Positions 27,180-34,637 of a stretch of DNA of 64,000 bases are shown in pieces. Position numbers and translations under genes: made by a program. The DNA comes from Paenibacillus monticola (GTDB taxonomy: Bacteria > Bacillota > Bacilli > Paenibacillales > Paenibacillaceae), in contig NZ_WJXB01000001.1 in NCBI RefSeq assembly GCF_009664975.1, positions 434,001-498,000 of the forward strand, written 5' to 3'. Position 1 is the first letter of the stretch. Each line of letters begins with the position of its first letter. The notes below the pieces were generated by a model. It saw only the letters and a program-made list of their open reading frames with translations, was not told the origin of the DNA and searched no databases.

Positions 27180-27386
27180 CTAAGATGGGGGAAGGCCCAA
27201 AAGCTCTGCGATCTGGCGTCGATAACGCTCGGCTCTGCGAGTTCCGTGAATCACATTGGACAAGCGATAAGTGGGGATTCCATGTAACTGGCAGAAATCC
27301 TTTTGATCCAGATGTAACTCTGTCAGGCGTTGTTTGATTACCCAGCCGTACGGGGTTATAGGGTATTTGTCGTTCAACAGTTTCAC
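27180..27386 (-). CDS. Small phage-type helix-turn-helix protein
   Basis: 68 residues: ITPYGWVIKQRLTELHLDQK, DFCQLHGIPTYRLSNVIHGT and YRRQIAELLGL, the pattern of short Cro/XRE-like regulators found in Gram-positive phages and integrative elements. ATG lies behind AAGAGGTG. It is transcribed divergently from the XRE repressor at 27523, which resembles a cI/cro-type switch. It stands next to the integrase remnant. Confidence 0.7.
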   Translation of the reverse strand: MKLLNDKYPITPYGWVIKQRLTELHLDQKDFCQLHGIPTYRLSNVIHGTRRAERYRRQIAELLGLPPS

Positions 27387-27522
27387 CTCTTATCGACATT
27401 CCAGGCATATGATATAATGGAATAAGACCTAATATTAGTTAATTATATACTTTTTTAAGTCATATTTCAACAATAAATGGCTTAAATAAGATTTTTTTAT
27501 TATGGTGAAAGGCGGTTTATGA

Positions 27523-27888
27523 ATGCAATCCATATACGAGCGTATAGAGTACTTGATTAAACAAAAAGGGTTAACCAAGAAGTCATTTTGTGAGCAGTTA
27601 AATATTAGTACAGGTAACATGGGAGATTGGAAACGAGGAAAGTCTACTCCGGGTACACATAAGTTGATTGAGATTAGTGCCTTTTTCAATGCTAGCCTTG
27701 ACTGGATTATTCTCGGTAAGAATACGACGGAAATTTTGCGTGAAGGCAGGGAGGATTATTTTTTTGAACACATAGGGCAATTGAATTGCCAAAATGCAGA
27801 ACTACTTCCCAAGGAGAAGGAATTCATTAAGGAGTACCTAGCTTTTACCGAATACCGTAAGCGTAAACCAACTGATGAGAATTCCTGA
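27523..27888 (+). CDS. XRE-family phage-type repressor
   Basis: 121 residues. The N-terminal HTH (IYERIEYLIKQKGLTKKSFC, EQLNISTGNMGDWKRGKSTP) is followed by FFNASLDWIILG, the usual border of small CI-like repressors, and a charged helical tail. ATG follows AAGGCGG. It ends 82 bases before tRNA-Leu copy B and is divergent from the small HTH gene, with 136 bases between the two starts that would hold the operators. Confidence 0.85.
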   Translation: MQSIYERIEYLIKQKGLTKKSFCEQLNISTGNMGDWKRGKSTPGTHKLIEISAFFNASLDWIILGKNTTEILREGREDYFFEHIGQLNCQNAELLPKEKEFIKEYLAFTEYRKRKPTDENS

Positions 27889-27934
27889 ATATGCGTCTTT
27901 ACATTTAAGATGAAGGGATTTATAATGATAAATG

Positions 27935-27964
27935 TTGGCCTCAAACAAAGTATCAAGTTATACT
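27935..27964 (+). promoter_or_regulatory. Promoter of tRNA-Leu copy B
   Basis: TTGGCC (27935-27940), 18 bases, TATACT (27959-27964), seven bases before the tRNA. It shows copy B has its own promoter. Confidence 0.55.
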
Positions 27965-27970
27965 CACCGC

Positions 27971-28053
27971 GCGGTAGTGGTGGAATGGCAGACACGCTAT
28001 CTTGAGGGGGTAGTGGGTGTATACCCGTGGAGGTTCGAGTCCTCTCTACCGCA
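27971..28053 (+). tRNA. tRNA-Leu (anticodon GAG), copy B
   Basis: Identical to copy A at 13336-13418 except for C-to-T and G-to-A changes that keep the variable-arm stem paired (GGGT-ACCC). It has its own promoter and terminator, so it should be expressed. It marks the right edge of the accessory region. Confidence 0.94.
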
Positions 28054-28066
28054 TATTTTAAAGGAG

Positions 28067-28090
28067 GCCTTGCGCTGCAAGGCTTTTTTT
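28067..28090 (+). terminator. Terminator of tRNA-Leu copy B
   Basis: GCCTTG / CAAGGC stem followed by TTTTTTT, 14 bases after the tRNA. Confidence 0.8.
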
Positions 28091-28179
28091 GTTTTTTATT
28101 TTTTACAGCAAATGGTGTGACAAGCTCCCTGGATCAAATGATGTTATAATCACAATAAAAAGAGACCGGAGGTAAGCTA

Positions 28180-28542
28180 ATGTTAATAAGCATTATCTTA
28201 GTTAGCATTGTTGCAGCTATACATATCTACATTCTATATTTGGAGATGTTTACATGGACTACACCCAAAGGGATGAAGGCTTTTGGGACTACTGCACAGG
28301 TAGCCAAAGATTCGAAGTCGCTTGCTTTTAACCAAGGGTTGTACAATGGATTTCTAGCAGCGGGATTAATCTGGGGTTTGTTGTATCCTGAAGCTGTTGC
28401 CGGAAGACACATTCAATTATTTTTCCTTGTTTGTGTACTGATTGCTGGTATTGTGGGCAGTCTGACTGCCAAGAAATCGATCATTTACGTGCAGGCATTA
28501 CCTGCTTTAGTTGCGATAATTGCTGTCCTCTTTCAATGGTAA
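28180..28542 (+). CDS. DUF1304 family four-helix membrane protein
   Basis: 120 residues with four hydrophobic segments. The family pattern AAIHIYILYLEMFTW, then FNQGLYNGFLAAGLIWGLL, and a last helix ending VAIIAVLFQW is clear. Members are small bacterial membrane proteins of unknown function. ATG follows CCGGAGGT. Stand-alone gene ending at a terminator shared with the convergent peroxidase gene. Confidence 0.85.
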   Translation: MLISIILVSIVAAIHIYILYLEMFTWTTPKGMKAFGTTAQVAKDSKSLAFNQGLYNGFLAAGLIWGLLYPEAVAGRHIQLFFLVCVLIAGIVGSLTAKKSIIYVQALPALVAIIAVLFQW

Positions 28543-28571
28543 GTTTTGTAGTCGTGTAAAAGTGTTCGCCA

Positions 28572-28632
28572 CAAAAAAAGGATACTCTCTCGTACAGTAT
28601 AGTAACTGTACGGGCGGGGTATCCTTTTTTTA
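28572..28632. terminator. Bidirectional terminator between DUF1304 and gpx genes
   Basis: Outer stem AAAAAAAGGATAC / GTATCCTTTTTTT with an inner CGTACAGT / ACTGTACG hairpin; serves both convergent genes. Confidence 0.85.
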
Positions 28633-28638
28633 AAAAAT

Positions 28639-29121
28639 TTACTTATTCAGTAGTTTGGCGATATCGGCTTCGATCTGATCGGGTGTTGTTTTGGGAGCAA
28701 AACGTTTCAGAACGTGACCTTCCTGATCAACCAAGAATTTAGTGAAGTTCCATTTGACACTCTTCGAACCCAGGATTCCAGGGGCTTCTGTAGATAAATA
28801 TTGGAACAGGGGATGTGCCTCATCGCCCTTCACATCAATCTTCTCATACATAGGAAAGGTTACGCCGTAATTAATTTCGCAGAATTCCGCAATATCTTCA
28901 CTTTCGCCCGGCTCCTGACCAGCAAATTGGTTGCTCGGAAAGCCAAGAACTTCGAACCCGCGGTCTTTGAATTTTTCGTACACTTCTTGGAGACCCTTGT
29001 ATTGAGGGGTGAATCCACATTTACTGGCGGTGTTCACAACGAGCAATACTTTGCCTTTGTACTTGGACAACGATTCTTCTTCGCCACGCAGAGTGTTGGC
29101 TTCAAAATCATAAATACTCAT
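28639..29121 (-). CDS. Glutathione-peroxidase-family thiol peroxidase (BsaA/Gpx type)
   Basis: 160 residues. The peroxidatic Cys35 is in [11 protein letters not shown], the catalytic Gln65 in [13 protein letters not shown] and the Trp/Asn pair in [12 protein letters not shown] further Cys in AEFCEINYG could be the resolving thiol. Firmicute members normally use thioredoxin or bacillithiol rather than glutathione. A palindrome resembling an OhrR site lies 28-41 bases upstream of the start, and the ohr gene is divergent, so the pair forms an organic-peroxide defence unit. Confidence 0.92.
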   Translation of the reverse strand: MSIYDFEANTLRGEEESLSKYKGKVLLVVNTASKCGFTPQYKGLQEVYEKFKDRGFEVLGFPSNQFAGQEPGESEDIAEFCEINYGVTFPMYEKIDVKGDEAHPLFQYLSTEAPGILGSKSVKWNFTKFLVDQEGHVLKRFAPKTTPDQIEADIAKLLNK

Positions 29122-29149
29122 GGATTATGCCTCCGATCAATAATTTATC

Positions 29150-29162
29150 ACAATTTAATTGT
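29150..29162. promoter_or_regulatory. OhrR-like palindrome between gpx and ohr
   Basis: Perfect 6-1-6 palindrome ACAATT-T-AATTGT, matching the TACAATT/AATTGTA half-sites known for Bacillus OhrR. It lies next to the gpx start and about 135 bases from ohr. No ohrR gene is in the window. Confidence 0.5.
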
Positions 29163-29296
29163 ACGCCACTTAATGTGTGGAGTCAATTATTAACATTGTG
29201 GCATTTTTCAAATGTAATCGTTTCAAAATCTCCCTATTGTTTAAGGTTATGGGGAGTGCTTACAAAAATACTGTTCAATGAAGGAGAGAATTATTT

Positions 29297-29719
29297 ATGA
29301 AAGCCTTGTATACAGCAGTAGCAACCGTTCACGGTGGACGCGAAGGTTCAGTGGAATCTTCAGATGGCGCTTTGAAGCATGATCTAAAAATGCCTAAAGA
29401 ACTGGGTGGTCCCGGTGGTTTGGGTACTAATCCAGAGCAGTTGTTCGCTGCAGGATATGGAGCTTGTTATGAAAGTGCCTTGGCGAATATCGCCCGCAAA
29501 GAGGGTGTAAAGCTGCAGGATGTAGAAGTGACTGCAAATGTGTCCATTGGTAAGGATGATAGTGATGGAGGTTTTATGCTATCTGTAAGATTGGACGTGA
29601 AGTTGCCTGGTATTGAACGAGCACAAGCTGAGGATCTGGCGAAAAAGGCGCATGATTTCTGCCCCTATTCTAAAGCCACAAGAGGTAATATTGAGGTTGA
29701 ATTAAACATCGTGGAATAG
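29297..29719 (+). CDS. ohr: Organic hydroperoxide resistance protein Ohr
   Basis: 140 residues of the Ohr/OsmC family. Peroxidatic Cys57 is in FAAGYGACYESAL and resolving Cys122 in AHDFCPYSKATRGN. The N-terminal MKALYTAVATVHGGREG and the GPGGLGTNPEQLFAAGY segment are typical of true Ohr rather than OsmC. ATG follows AAGGAGAG. It reduces fatty-acid and other organic hydroperoxides with lipoylated or dithiol partners. Divergent from the gpx gene. Confidence 0.95.
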   Translation: MKALYTAVATVHGGREGSVESSDGALKHDLKMPKELGGPGGLGTNPEQLFAAGYGACYESALANIARKEGVKLQDVEVTANVSIGKDDSDGGFMLSVRLDVKLPGIERAQAEDLAKKAHDFCPYSKATRGNIEVELNIVE

Positions 29720-29953
29720 TGTGATCGTTACAGGATGAATAGTATACTGCTCGATGAGATCAGGCAATAATTGTCTGGTCTTTTCAGGCGGGTATAGATG
29801 AACATTCTTGGCAATAATGACTAAAATAGAGACAACGACAGCAAGAAGAGTAATAATAAGACAACAACAGAGTGTACATTGGTTGACATCATCCCTAAAA
29901 TTCTTTAATATGTCTAAGTATCTGTATATGTCGCGTGTGCTATAAACAAACAA
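29702..29953 (-). CDS. Doubtful small single-pass membrane protein
   Basis: An 83-codon frame from TTG at 29953 with one strong hydrophobic segment (LIITLLAVVVSILVII) preceded by a CTLCCC cluster, and a polar tail. It overlaps the last codons of ohr in the opposite direction and has no clear ribosome site. Listed because the region otherwise holds nothing; it may be spurious. Confidence 0.2.
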   Translation of the reverse strand: MFVYSTRDIYRYLDILKNFRDDVNQCTLCCCLIITLLAVVVSILVIIAKNVHLYPPEKTRQLLPDLIEQYTIHPVTITLFHDV

Positions 29954-29979
29954 AAAAATTTAAATAATGGGTGATGAAG

Positions 29980-30258
29980 ATGTCCTACAAACCGAGTATT
30001 ACGAATGTGACTAAAGCCAGCAGCAATGATAAGGAAGGATTGTTCGAATTCATTATCAAGCTTGCTGATGGAACGGAGTGCCGCGTGTTTTATAATCGGT
30101 TTCCGGAATGGAAAATGACGAACATCAGCCGCCTGCTAAAAACACCATGTCCTATTTGCCGCAAGGATTTCATCTGCAAATGTATGGAAGCATTCACTCC
30201 TGATCTCGAAGGACAAATGATTGGGAACCAATGGATTGAGAAGGCAATTGCCGAATAA
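29980..30258 (+). CDS. Small protein with Cys cluster, unknown function
   Basis: About 92 residues. A beta-rich N-terminal half (GLFEFIIKLADGTECRVFYN) is followed by a possible metal site in TPCPICRKDFICKCMEAF. ATG at 29980 has GGTGA just upstream; GTG/ATG at 29971-29974 are alternatives. I recognise no family. It ends before a strong terminator and stands alone. Confidence 0.6.
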   Translation: MSYKPSITNVTKASSNDKEGLFEFIIKLADGTECRVFYNRFPEWKMTNISRLLKTPCPICRKDFICKCMEAFTPDLEGQMIGNQWIEKAIAE

Positions 30259-30280
30259 ATAAATGGACGGAACATGTTGG

Positions 30281-30306
30281 CGCGGGAGTTTATCCCGCGT
30301 TTTTTC
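30281..30306 (+). terminator. Intrinsic terminator
   Basis: CGCGGGA / TCCCGCG stem with a GTTTA-type loop and TTTTTT tail. Confidence 0.85.
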
Positions 30307-30351
30307 TTTATTTTTTGAGAGGGATATTTGCTAGAGAAGGGGGCGAGTGGT

Positions 30352-30765
30352 TTGAATGAGGAACAGATCGAGGGTAAATCAATCGTATTGATAGACGGCG
30401 TATGCCATCTTTGCCAGGGGTTAGTTCGCTTCATCATTCCACGTGATCCCAAAGGCCAATTTATGTTTGCACCTTTACAAAGCGAGATATCTCAAAGGTT
30501 ACTGGATGCTGGGGGGCTGAAGTCAGGCCAATTGAGCACAGTGGTGCTGCTAGAAAAAGGCGTGTATTACACGGAGTCCGCTGCAGTGCTACGGATAGCC
30601 CGCAGGCTGCGTTTTCCGTATCCTGCTGCTTATGTGTTCATCCTTGTACCTCGCCCGCTGCGCAACGCACTCTACAGGCTTGTAGCGAGGAACCGTTACC
30701 GCTGGTTCGGACGTGATGAGCAGTGTTTGCTTCCAACACCGGAGAACCGGCGAAGATTTCTATAA
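30352..30765 (+). CDS. DCC-family thiol-disulfide oxidoreductase-like protein (DUF393)
   Basis: About 137 residues. The family motif appears as IVLIDGVCHLCQGLVRFIIP, where the usual DxxCxxC reads DGVCHLC, followed by APLQSE and the C-terminal PAAYVFILVPRPLRNALYRL and RYRWFGRDEQCLLP. These proteins have a thioredoxin-like fold; their substrate is unknown. TTG at 30352 is preceded by AGAAGGGGG; an in-frame TTG at 30328 is the alternative. Followed 18 bases later by the DUF6526 gene, likely one operon. Confidence 0.85.
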   Translation: MNEEQIEGKSIVLIDGVCHLCQGLVRFIIPRDPKGQFMFAPLQSEISQRLLDAGGLKSGQLSTVVLLEKGVYYTESAAVLRIARRLRFPYPAAYVFILVPRPLRNALYRLVARNRYRWFGRDEQCLLPTPENRRRFL

Positions 30766-30783
30766 CTTCTAGTGGAGGAACTT

Positions 30784-31218
30784 ATGAACAAAAGAAAACG
30801 GAACGGATTTATGCGCTTTGATTGGTCCTATCATTTTGTAACCTTGCCACTCGCACTTATTCTATTGGTTTGGTCCGGGATTCATCTCTATTTCGTACTG
30901 CAGGATGGTGGAGAATTAACGGTATCGACGCTGCTGTTCATCTCCTCCTTATGCCTAGTCTTCGCTGCTGGTCGTATTCGGATGTATGCTACTAAGAGTC
31001 AGGACCGTATAGTGAGAATAGAGGAGCAATTCCGCTATTATCGACTGACTGGGGGTACGCTTAGCACTGAGCTTAGTCTTGCCCAGATTATTGCATTGCG
31101 CTATGCGGGTGATGATGAGTTTCCTGCGTTGAGTCAGCGAGCGGTGGAGGAACAGTTGAAACCGGAAGACATCCTCTCTGCTGTGCAGAACTGGCGGGAA
31201 GATTCGATGCGAGTGTGA
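30784..31218 (+). CDS. DUF6526 family membrane protein
   Basis: About 144 residues with two adjacent membrane helices (LPLALILLVWSGIHLYFVL and TLLFISSLCLVFAAG) and a cytoplasmic tail holding RIVRIEEQFRYYRLTGG, QIIALRYAGDDEFPALSQRA and DILSAVQNW, the pattern of the DUF6526 family. ATG at 30784 follows GGAGGAA. Function unknown. Confidence 0.8.
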   Translation: MNKRKRNGFMRFDWSYHFVTLPLALILLVWSGIHLYFVLQDGGELTVSTLLFISSLCLVFAAGRIRMYATKSQDRIVRIEEQFRYYRLTGGTLSTELSLAQIIALRYAGDDEFPALSQRAVEEQLKPEDILSAVQNWREDSMRV

Positions 31219-31234
31219 TATGCGAAAAAACTTA

Positions 31235-31263
31235 TTGCTGCCTCATTATATATATGCTACTAT
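31235..31263 (+). promoter_or_regulatory. Promoter of the first Tad/Flp pilus operon
   Basis: TTGCTG (31235-31240), 17 bases, TACTAT (31258-31263). The first gene starts at 31372, leaving a leader of about 100 bases that contains a terminator-like hairpin. Confidence 0.55.
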
Positions 31264-31290
31264 AGCTGTAAATTAAAGGAACAGTAACGG

Positions 31291-31338
31291 AAGCACCGTT
31301 CAATAACCGTTTGTCGCGGTTATTGGCGGTGCTTTTTT
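31291..31338 (+). terminator. Terminator-like hairpin in the leader of the Tad operon
   Basis: AGCACCG / CGGTGCT outer stem and CAATAACCG / CGGTTATTG inner stem, then TTTTTT, with a further GGAACAG / CTGTTC pair enclosing the whole. It lies between the promoter and the first gene, so it may act as an attenuator; alternatively it ends transcription from the DUF6526 gene. Confidence 0.65.
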
Positions 31339-31371
31339 GCTGTTCTTTTTTGAGGGGAGGAGGGTGATTTC

Positions 31372-32532
31372 ATGGCGGCAAGGATCGTGCTCGCTGTGCG
31401 CGAGAGTCAATATATCGAACCGGTGCTGCAGTACGTGCATCATAGTGAATATGGGGATATGCTGCGTATTTCGGCATTTAGTAAGATGGCTGCCTTTGTG
31501 GAATTTATGAAAGGAGATGAGATTCCGGATGCAGTTGTAGGAGATGCATCTTTTATCGAAGCCTGGCTCGTAGAAGGAAGAACTACAGTACCATGGGCGG
31601 TATTAAGTGAGGATGTGGGCTACTCCGGTAAGAGTATTGGAGGACTGGCAGGGGGTGTAATGATCGCCAAGTATCAGGCACTGCCCTCACTGCTAGAATC
31701 CATGCTCCAGTTATGTGAAATCAGCCGTGTTAGGACTGCTTCCTCTGTGAAGGAAGAGACTTTGGTGTTGGGGGTTGTCTCCTGTAGTGGAAGCAACGGC
31801 AAAACAACAATAGCTCTGAATCTGGCCAAACAACTTGGCGGGATAGGGTTGTCTGTATTTTATCTAAATCTTGAAAGTGTGGACAGCAGTGGTTTATTCC
31901 TCCGACCGCCCACTGGAAATGCTCCAGGATTGGAAAGACTGCTCTATGAGATTCAGGCCTCCCGTGGGAAGGAAGCAGACGAAGTTGATTTAGGACGTTA
32001 TGTCCTCAGGCATGAAGCTCTGCTTAGTGATGCCTTTAGGCCGGTAGGCAATGTTAAGGAAATGCTACAGATGACCAAGAGGGATACGCTCGATTTGTTG
32101 GAGCGGCTGGCAGCAGGGGGCTATGATGTTGTAATTGTTGATACTGGGAGTCTTGAAGAGGAGCGAGCCGAGGCTGTGTTGCAACGGTGCGGCATGCTGC
32201 TCTGGGTGCTGAAGCATGATGATATTAGCTTGCATAAGACAGTAAGGTGGTTATCACATTGCACAGCCCCCCATAGTGGTATGCCAGCAAATCTACTGGA
32301 TAAGAGCAGATTCGTAGTGAATCTGGCTACGAATTCTATGGAGGGCAGGTTGCCGCCCGAAGGAATAACCTTTGACTGTATTTTACCCTTTATTCCGTCT
32401 TGGGCGCTGCAGCATCGGGAGGAACTCTGTCTGAACTCTCCACAATTCCAGCGAGAGATTCTCGAGTTCTGCAAGGCGTTTATCGAGCCCGCTCTTCCAT
32501 TGGTATTTACCGGGAAAGGCCAATATGAATGA
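31372..32532 (+). CDS. tadZ: TadZ/CpaE-like pilus localisation ATPase
   Basis: 386 residues. An atypical receiver-like N-terminal domain of about 130 residues precedes a ParA/MinD-type ATPase domain (VLGVVSCSGSNGKTTIALNL at about 135-155, YDVVIVDTGS). The P-loop is SGSNGKTT rather than the canonical KGGxGKT. Such proteins position the Tad secretion machine. ATG follows GGGAGGAGGGTG. It overlaps the next gene by eight bases. First gene of a complete Tad locus. Confidence 0.8.
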   Translation: MAARIVLAVRESQYIEPVLQYVHHSEYGDMLRISAFSKMAAFVEFMKGDEIPDAVVGDASFIEAWLVEGRTTVPWAVLSEDVGYSGKSIGGLAGGVMIAKYQALPSLLESMLQLCEISRVRTASSVKEETLVLGVVSCSGSNGKTTIALNLAKQLGGIGLSVFYLNLESVDSSGLFLRPPTGNAPGLERLLYEIQASRGKEADEVDLGRYVLRHEALLSDAFRPVGNVKEMLQMTKRDTLDLLERLAAGGYDVVIVDTGSLEEERAEAVLQRCGMLLWVLKHDDISLHKTVRWLSHCTAPHSGMPANLLDKSRFVVNLATNSMEGRLPPEGITFDCILPFIPSWALQHREELCLNSPQFQREILEFCKAFIEPALPLVFTGKGQYE

Positions 32533-33793
32533 TGAGATGTTCGGACTATTACGCAGTGATATTCGGGCAGGGCTTGATGTTACTTCGGCTGTAGGGAATA
32601 AAGAACTCACCGCTTACATTGAACGAACGATACTGGAACGGGAGAGTCTTGGTTATTTAACAGCACCGGAGAAGCATGAGCTTGTGAAGAGATTATTCGA
32701 TTCTTTTCGGGGACTTGATGTGCTGCAGCCGCTGATAGATAATCCGGCGATTACAGAGATTATGATCAACAGCTATAAAGAAATCTTCATTGAAGAGGAC
32801 GGCCAAATCCGCCGCCTGCCGCTGGCGTTCGAATCCAGCGGTAGGTTGGAGGATATTATCCAGACGGTGGTATCTGAGGTGAACAGAGTAGTGAATGACT
32901 CCTCACCTATTGTGGATGCCCGGCTAAAGGATGGTTCCCGGGTCAATATCGTGCTGCCACCGGTGGCATTAAAGGGTCCGGCGATGACGATCCGCAAATT
33001 CCCGGAGACGCCGATGACGATGAGTGAGCTGATCAAGCGGGAAGCCATAAGCCCGGAAGCTGCGGAGCTGCTGCAGACGCTTGTTACTGCCAAATATAAT
33101 ATTTTTATAAGCGGAGGTACCGGCTCAGGCAAAACAACGTTCCTGAACGCGCTGTCCCAGTTCATTCCAGCGCATGAGCGAGTCATCACGGTGGAAGACT
33201 CCGCCGAGTTGCAAATTGTGACCGTGCCAAATCTCGTCTCCCTGGAGACGAGAAATGCTAATACGGAAGGTAAAGGGGAGATTACGATCCGTGACCTGAT
33301 ACGTTCTTCGTTGCGGATGAGACCCAATCGGATTGTGGTTGGCGAGGTGCGTGGGGCGGAATGCCTGGATATGCTGCAGGCGATGAACACCGGACACGAT
33401 GGTTCACTCTCAACTGGCCATAGTAATAGTGCCCGCGATATGGTCAGTCGTCTGGAGACGATGGTGCTGAGTGCTGCAGATCTGCCGGTAGTGGTTGTCC
33501 GCCAGCAAATTGCTTCGGCTATTGATATTTTCGTACATTTGTCCAGACTGCGGGACCGCTCCCGTCGAGTGATGGGAATTAGTGAAGTGATTGGTCTGAA
33601 GGATGGAGAGGTGGTACTGAATTCTTTATATGAATTTCAGGAAATGGGCGAACTGGCGGGACGGATACAAGGTAGTCTGAACCCAAGTGGCAATCTATTG
33701 TGCCATACGGACAAGCTGAAGATGGCTGGCATTACTCTCCTGTCTGCTGTTATTAGCCAAGCTGAATTCAAGAAGGGGGAGGTGATGATCTGA
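32525..33793 (+). CDS. tadA: TadA/CpaF secretion ATPase
   Basis: 422-residue hexameric type II/IV secretion-like ATPase. Walker A is ISGGTGSGKTTFLNAL at about residue 196, an ASP-box-like segment precedes it, and the Walker B/His-box region reads RIVVGEVRGAECLDMLQAM then TGHDGSLSTGHSN. Conserved NPAITEIMINSYKEIFIEE in the N-domain fits the CpaF branch. It powers Flp pilus assembly with TadB and TadC. Its 3' end contains the GGGGGAGGTGA ribosome site for tadB. Confidence 0.93.
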   Translation: MNDEMFGLLRSDIRAGLDVTSAVGNKELTAYIERTILERESLGYLTAPEKHELVKRLFDSFRGLDVLQPLIDNPAITEIMINSYKEIFIEEDGQIRRLPLAFESSGRLEDIIQTVVSEVNRVVNDSSPIVDARLKDGSRVNIVLPPVALKGPAMTIRKFPETPMTMSELIKREAISPEAAELLQTLVTAKYNIFISGGTGSGKTTFLNALSQFIPAHERVITVEDSAELQIVTVPNLVSLETRNANTEGKGEITIRDLIRSSLRMRPNRIVVGEVRGAECLDMLQAMNTGHDGSLSTGHSNSARDMVSRLETMVLSAADLPVVVVRQQIASAIDIFVHLSRLRDRSRRVMGISEVIGLKDGEVVLNSLYEFQEMGELAGRIQGSLNPSGNLLCHTDKLKMAGITLLSAVISQAEFKKGEVMI

Positions 33794-33816
33794 TTATTTT
33801 TGGGAAAAAGCTCGTA

Positions 33817-34623
33817 ATGTTCAAGGTTAGGTCTTCTGCAACGAAGCCTGCTGCAGTTCAGTCTGCCAGTTGGGCAGCCCAATTGCCTGACTACAAAGTG
33901 TATGTACTAACCTTTTCACAAAAAATCTTGGCGATTAGTGGAGGCAGTCTGCTTCTTTTTGGCATCGGATATCTGTTTTATCATCAATGGCTGCTGTCTT
34001 TATTGCTTGTCCCAGGCGGTGCCTATGCACCACGGTTATTGCGTGATTACCTTCTGAGACGGCGCCGTTCTGTACTCAATCTACAGTTTAAGCAGACGTT
34101 ATTCTCACTTTCCTCGTCTTTATCGGCTGGACGTTCGGTAGAGAATGCCTTTCGGGAAGCTGTGTTGGATCTGCGTATGCTGGATCAGGAGGGCGGCGGT
34201 GATATGATCTCCGAGTTGAACATTATTTGTGCAAGGATGGAATATGGTCAGCCCGTAGAAGAAGCACTGCATGACTTCAGTGAACGCGCGGGAATGGAAG
34301 ACATTGAACGTTTCGCAGATGTGTTCTCCGTCTGTAAGCGTACGGGTGGTGATCTCGTCGAAGTTGTGCGTCGGACATCAACGATCATTGGTGAGAAGCT
34401 GGATATAGAGCAGGATATCGCAGTAAGTATCGCCCAGAAGAAGTTTGAGGCTAAAGCGCTGCTAATCTCACCACTGGTCATGGTAATGTTCATGAGCTTG
34501 ACGGCAGGTGACTATATGGAGCCTATGTACACAGGTGCGGGTATTGCAATATCTACACTGGCCCTAGCGGCATTGTTTCTTTGCTATCTCTGGACTTCCA
34601 AGATTATGGACATTCCGCTGTGA
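33817..34623 (+). CDS. tadB: TadB-like inner-membrane platform protein
   Basis: About 268 residues with the T2SSF/GspF domain (LKQTLFSLSSSLSAGRSVEN-like segment) and hydrophobic helices at both ends. ATG at 33817 is used for want of a better codon, but the strong site GGGGGAGG (33776-33782) lies 35 bases before it. In-frame CTG (33790) or ATT (33793) codons overlapping the tadA stop are at proper spacing, so translation may start there. Partner of TadC and TadA. Confidence 0.88.
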   Translation: MFKVRSSATKPAAVQSASWAAQLPDYKVYVLTFSQKILAISGGSLLLFGIGYLFYHQWLLSLLLVPGGAYAPRLLRDYLLRRRRSVLNLQFKQTLFSLSSSLSAGRSVENAFREAVLDLRMLDQEGGGDMISELNIICARMEYGQPVEEALHDFSERAGMEDIERFADVFSVCKRTGGDLVEVVRRTSTIIGEKLDIEQDIAVSIAQKKFEAKALLISPLVMVMFMSLTAGDYMEPMYTGAGIAISTLALAALFLCYLWTSKIMDIPL

Positions 34624-34637
34624 AGGATGGTGAGATC

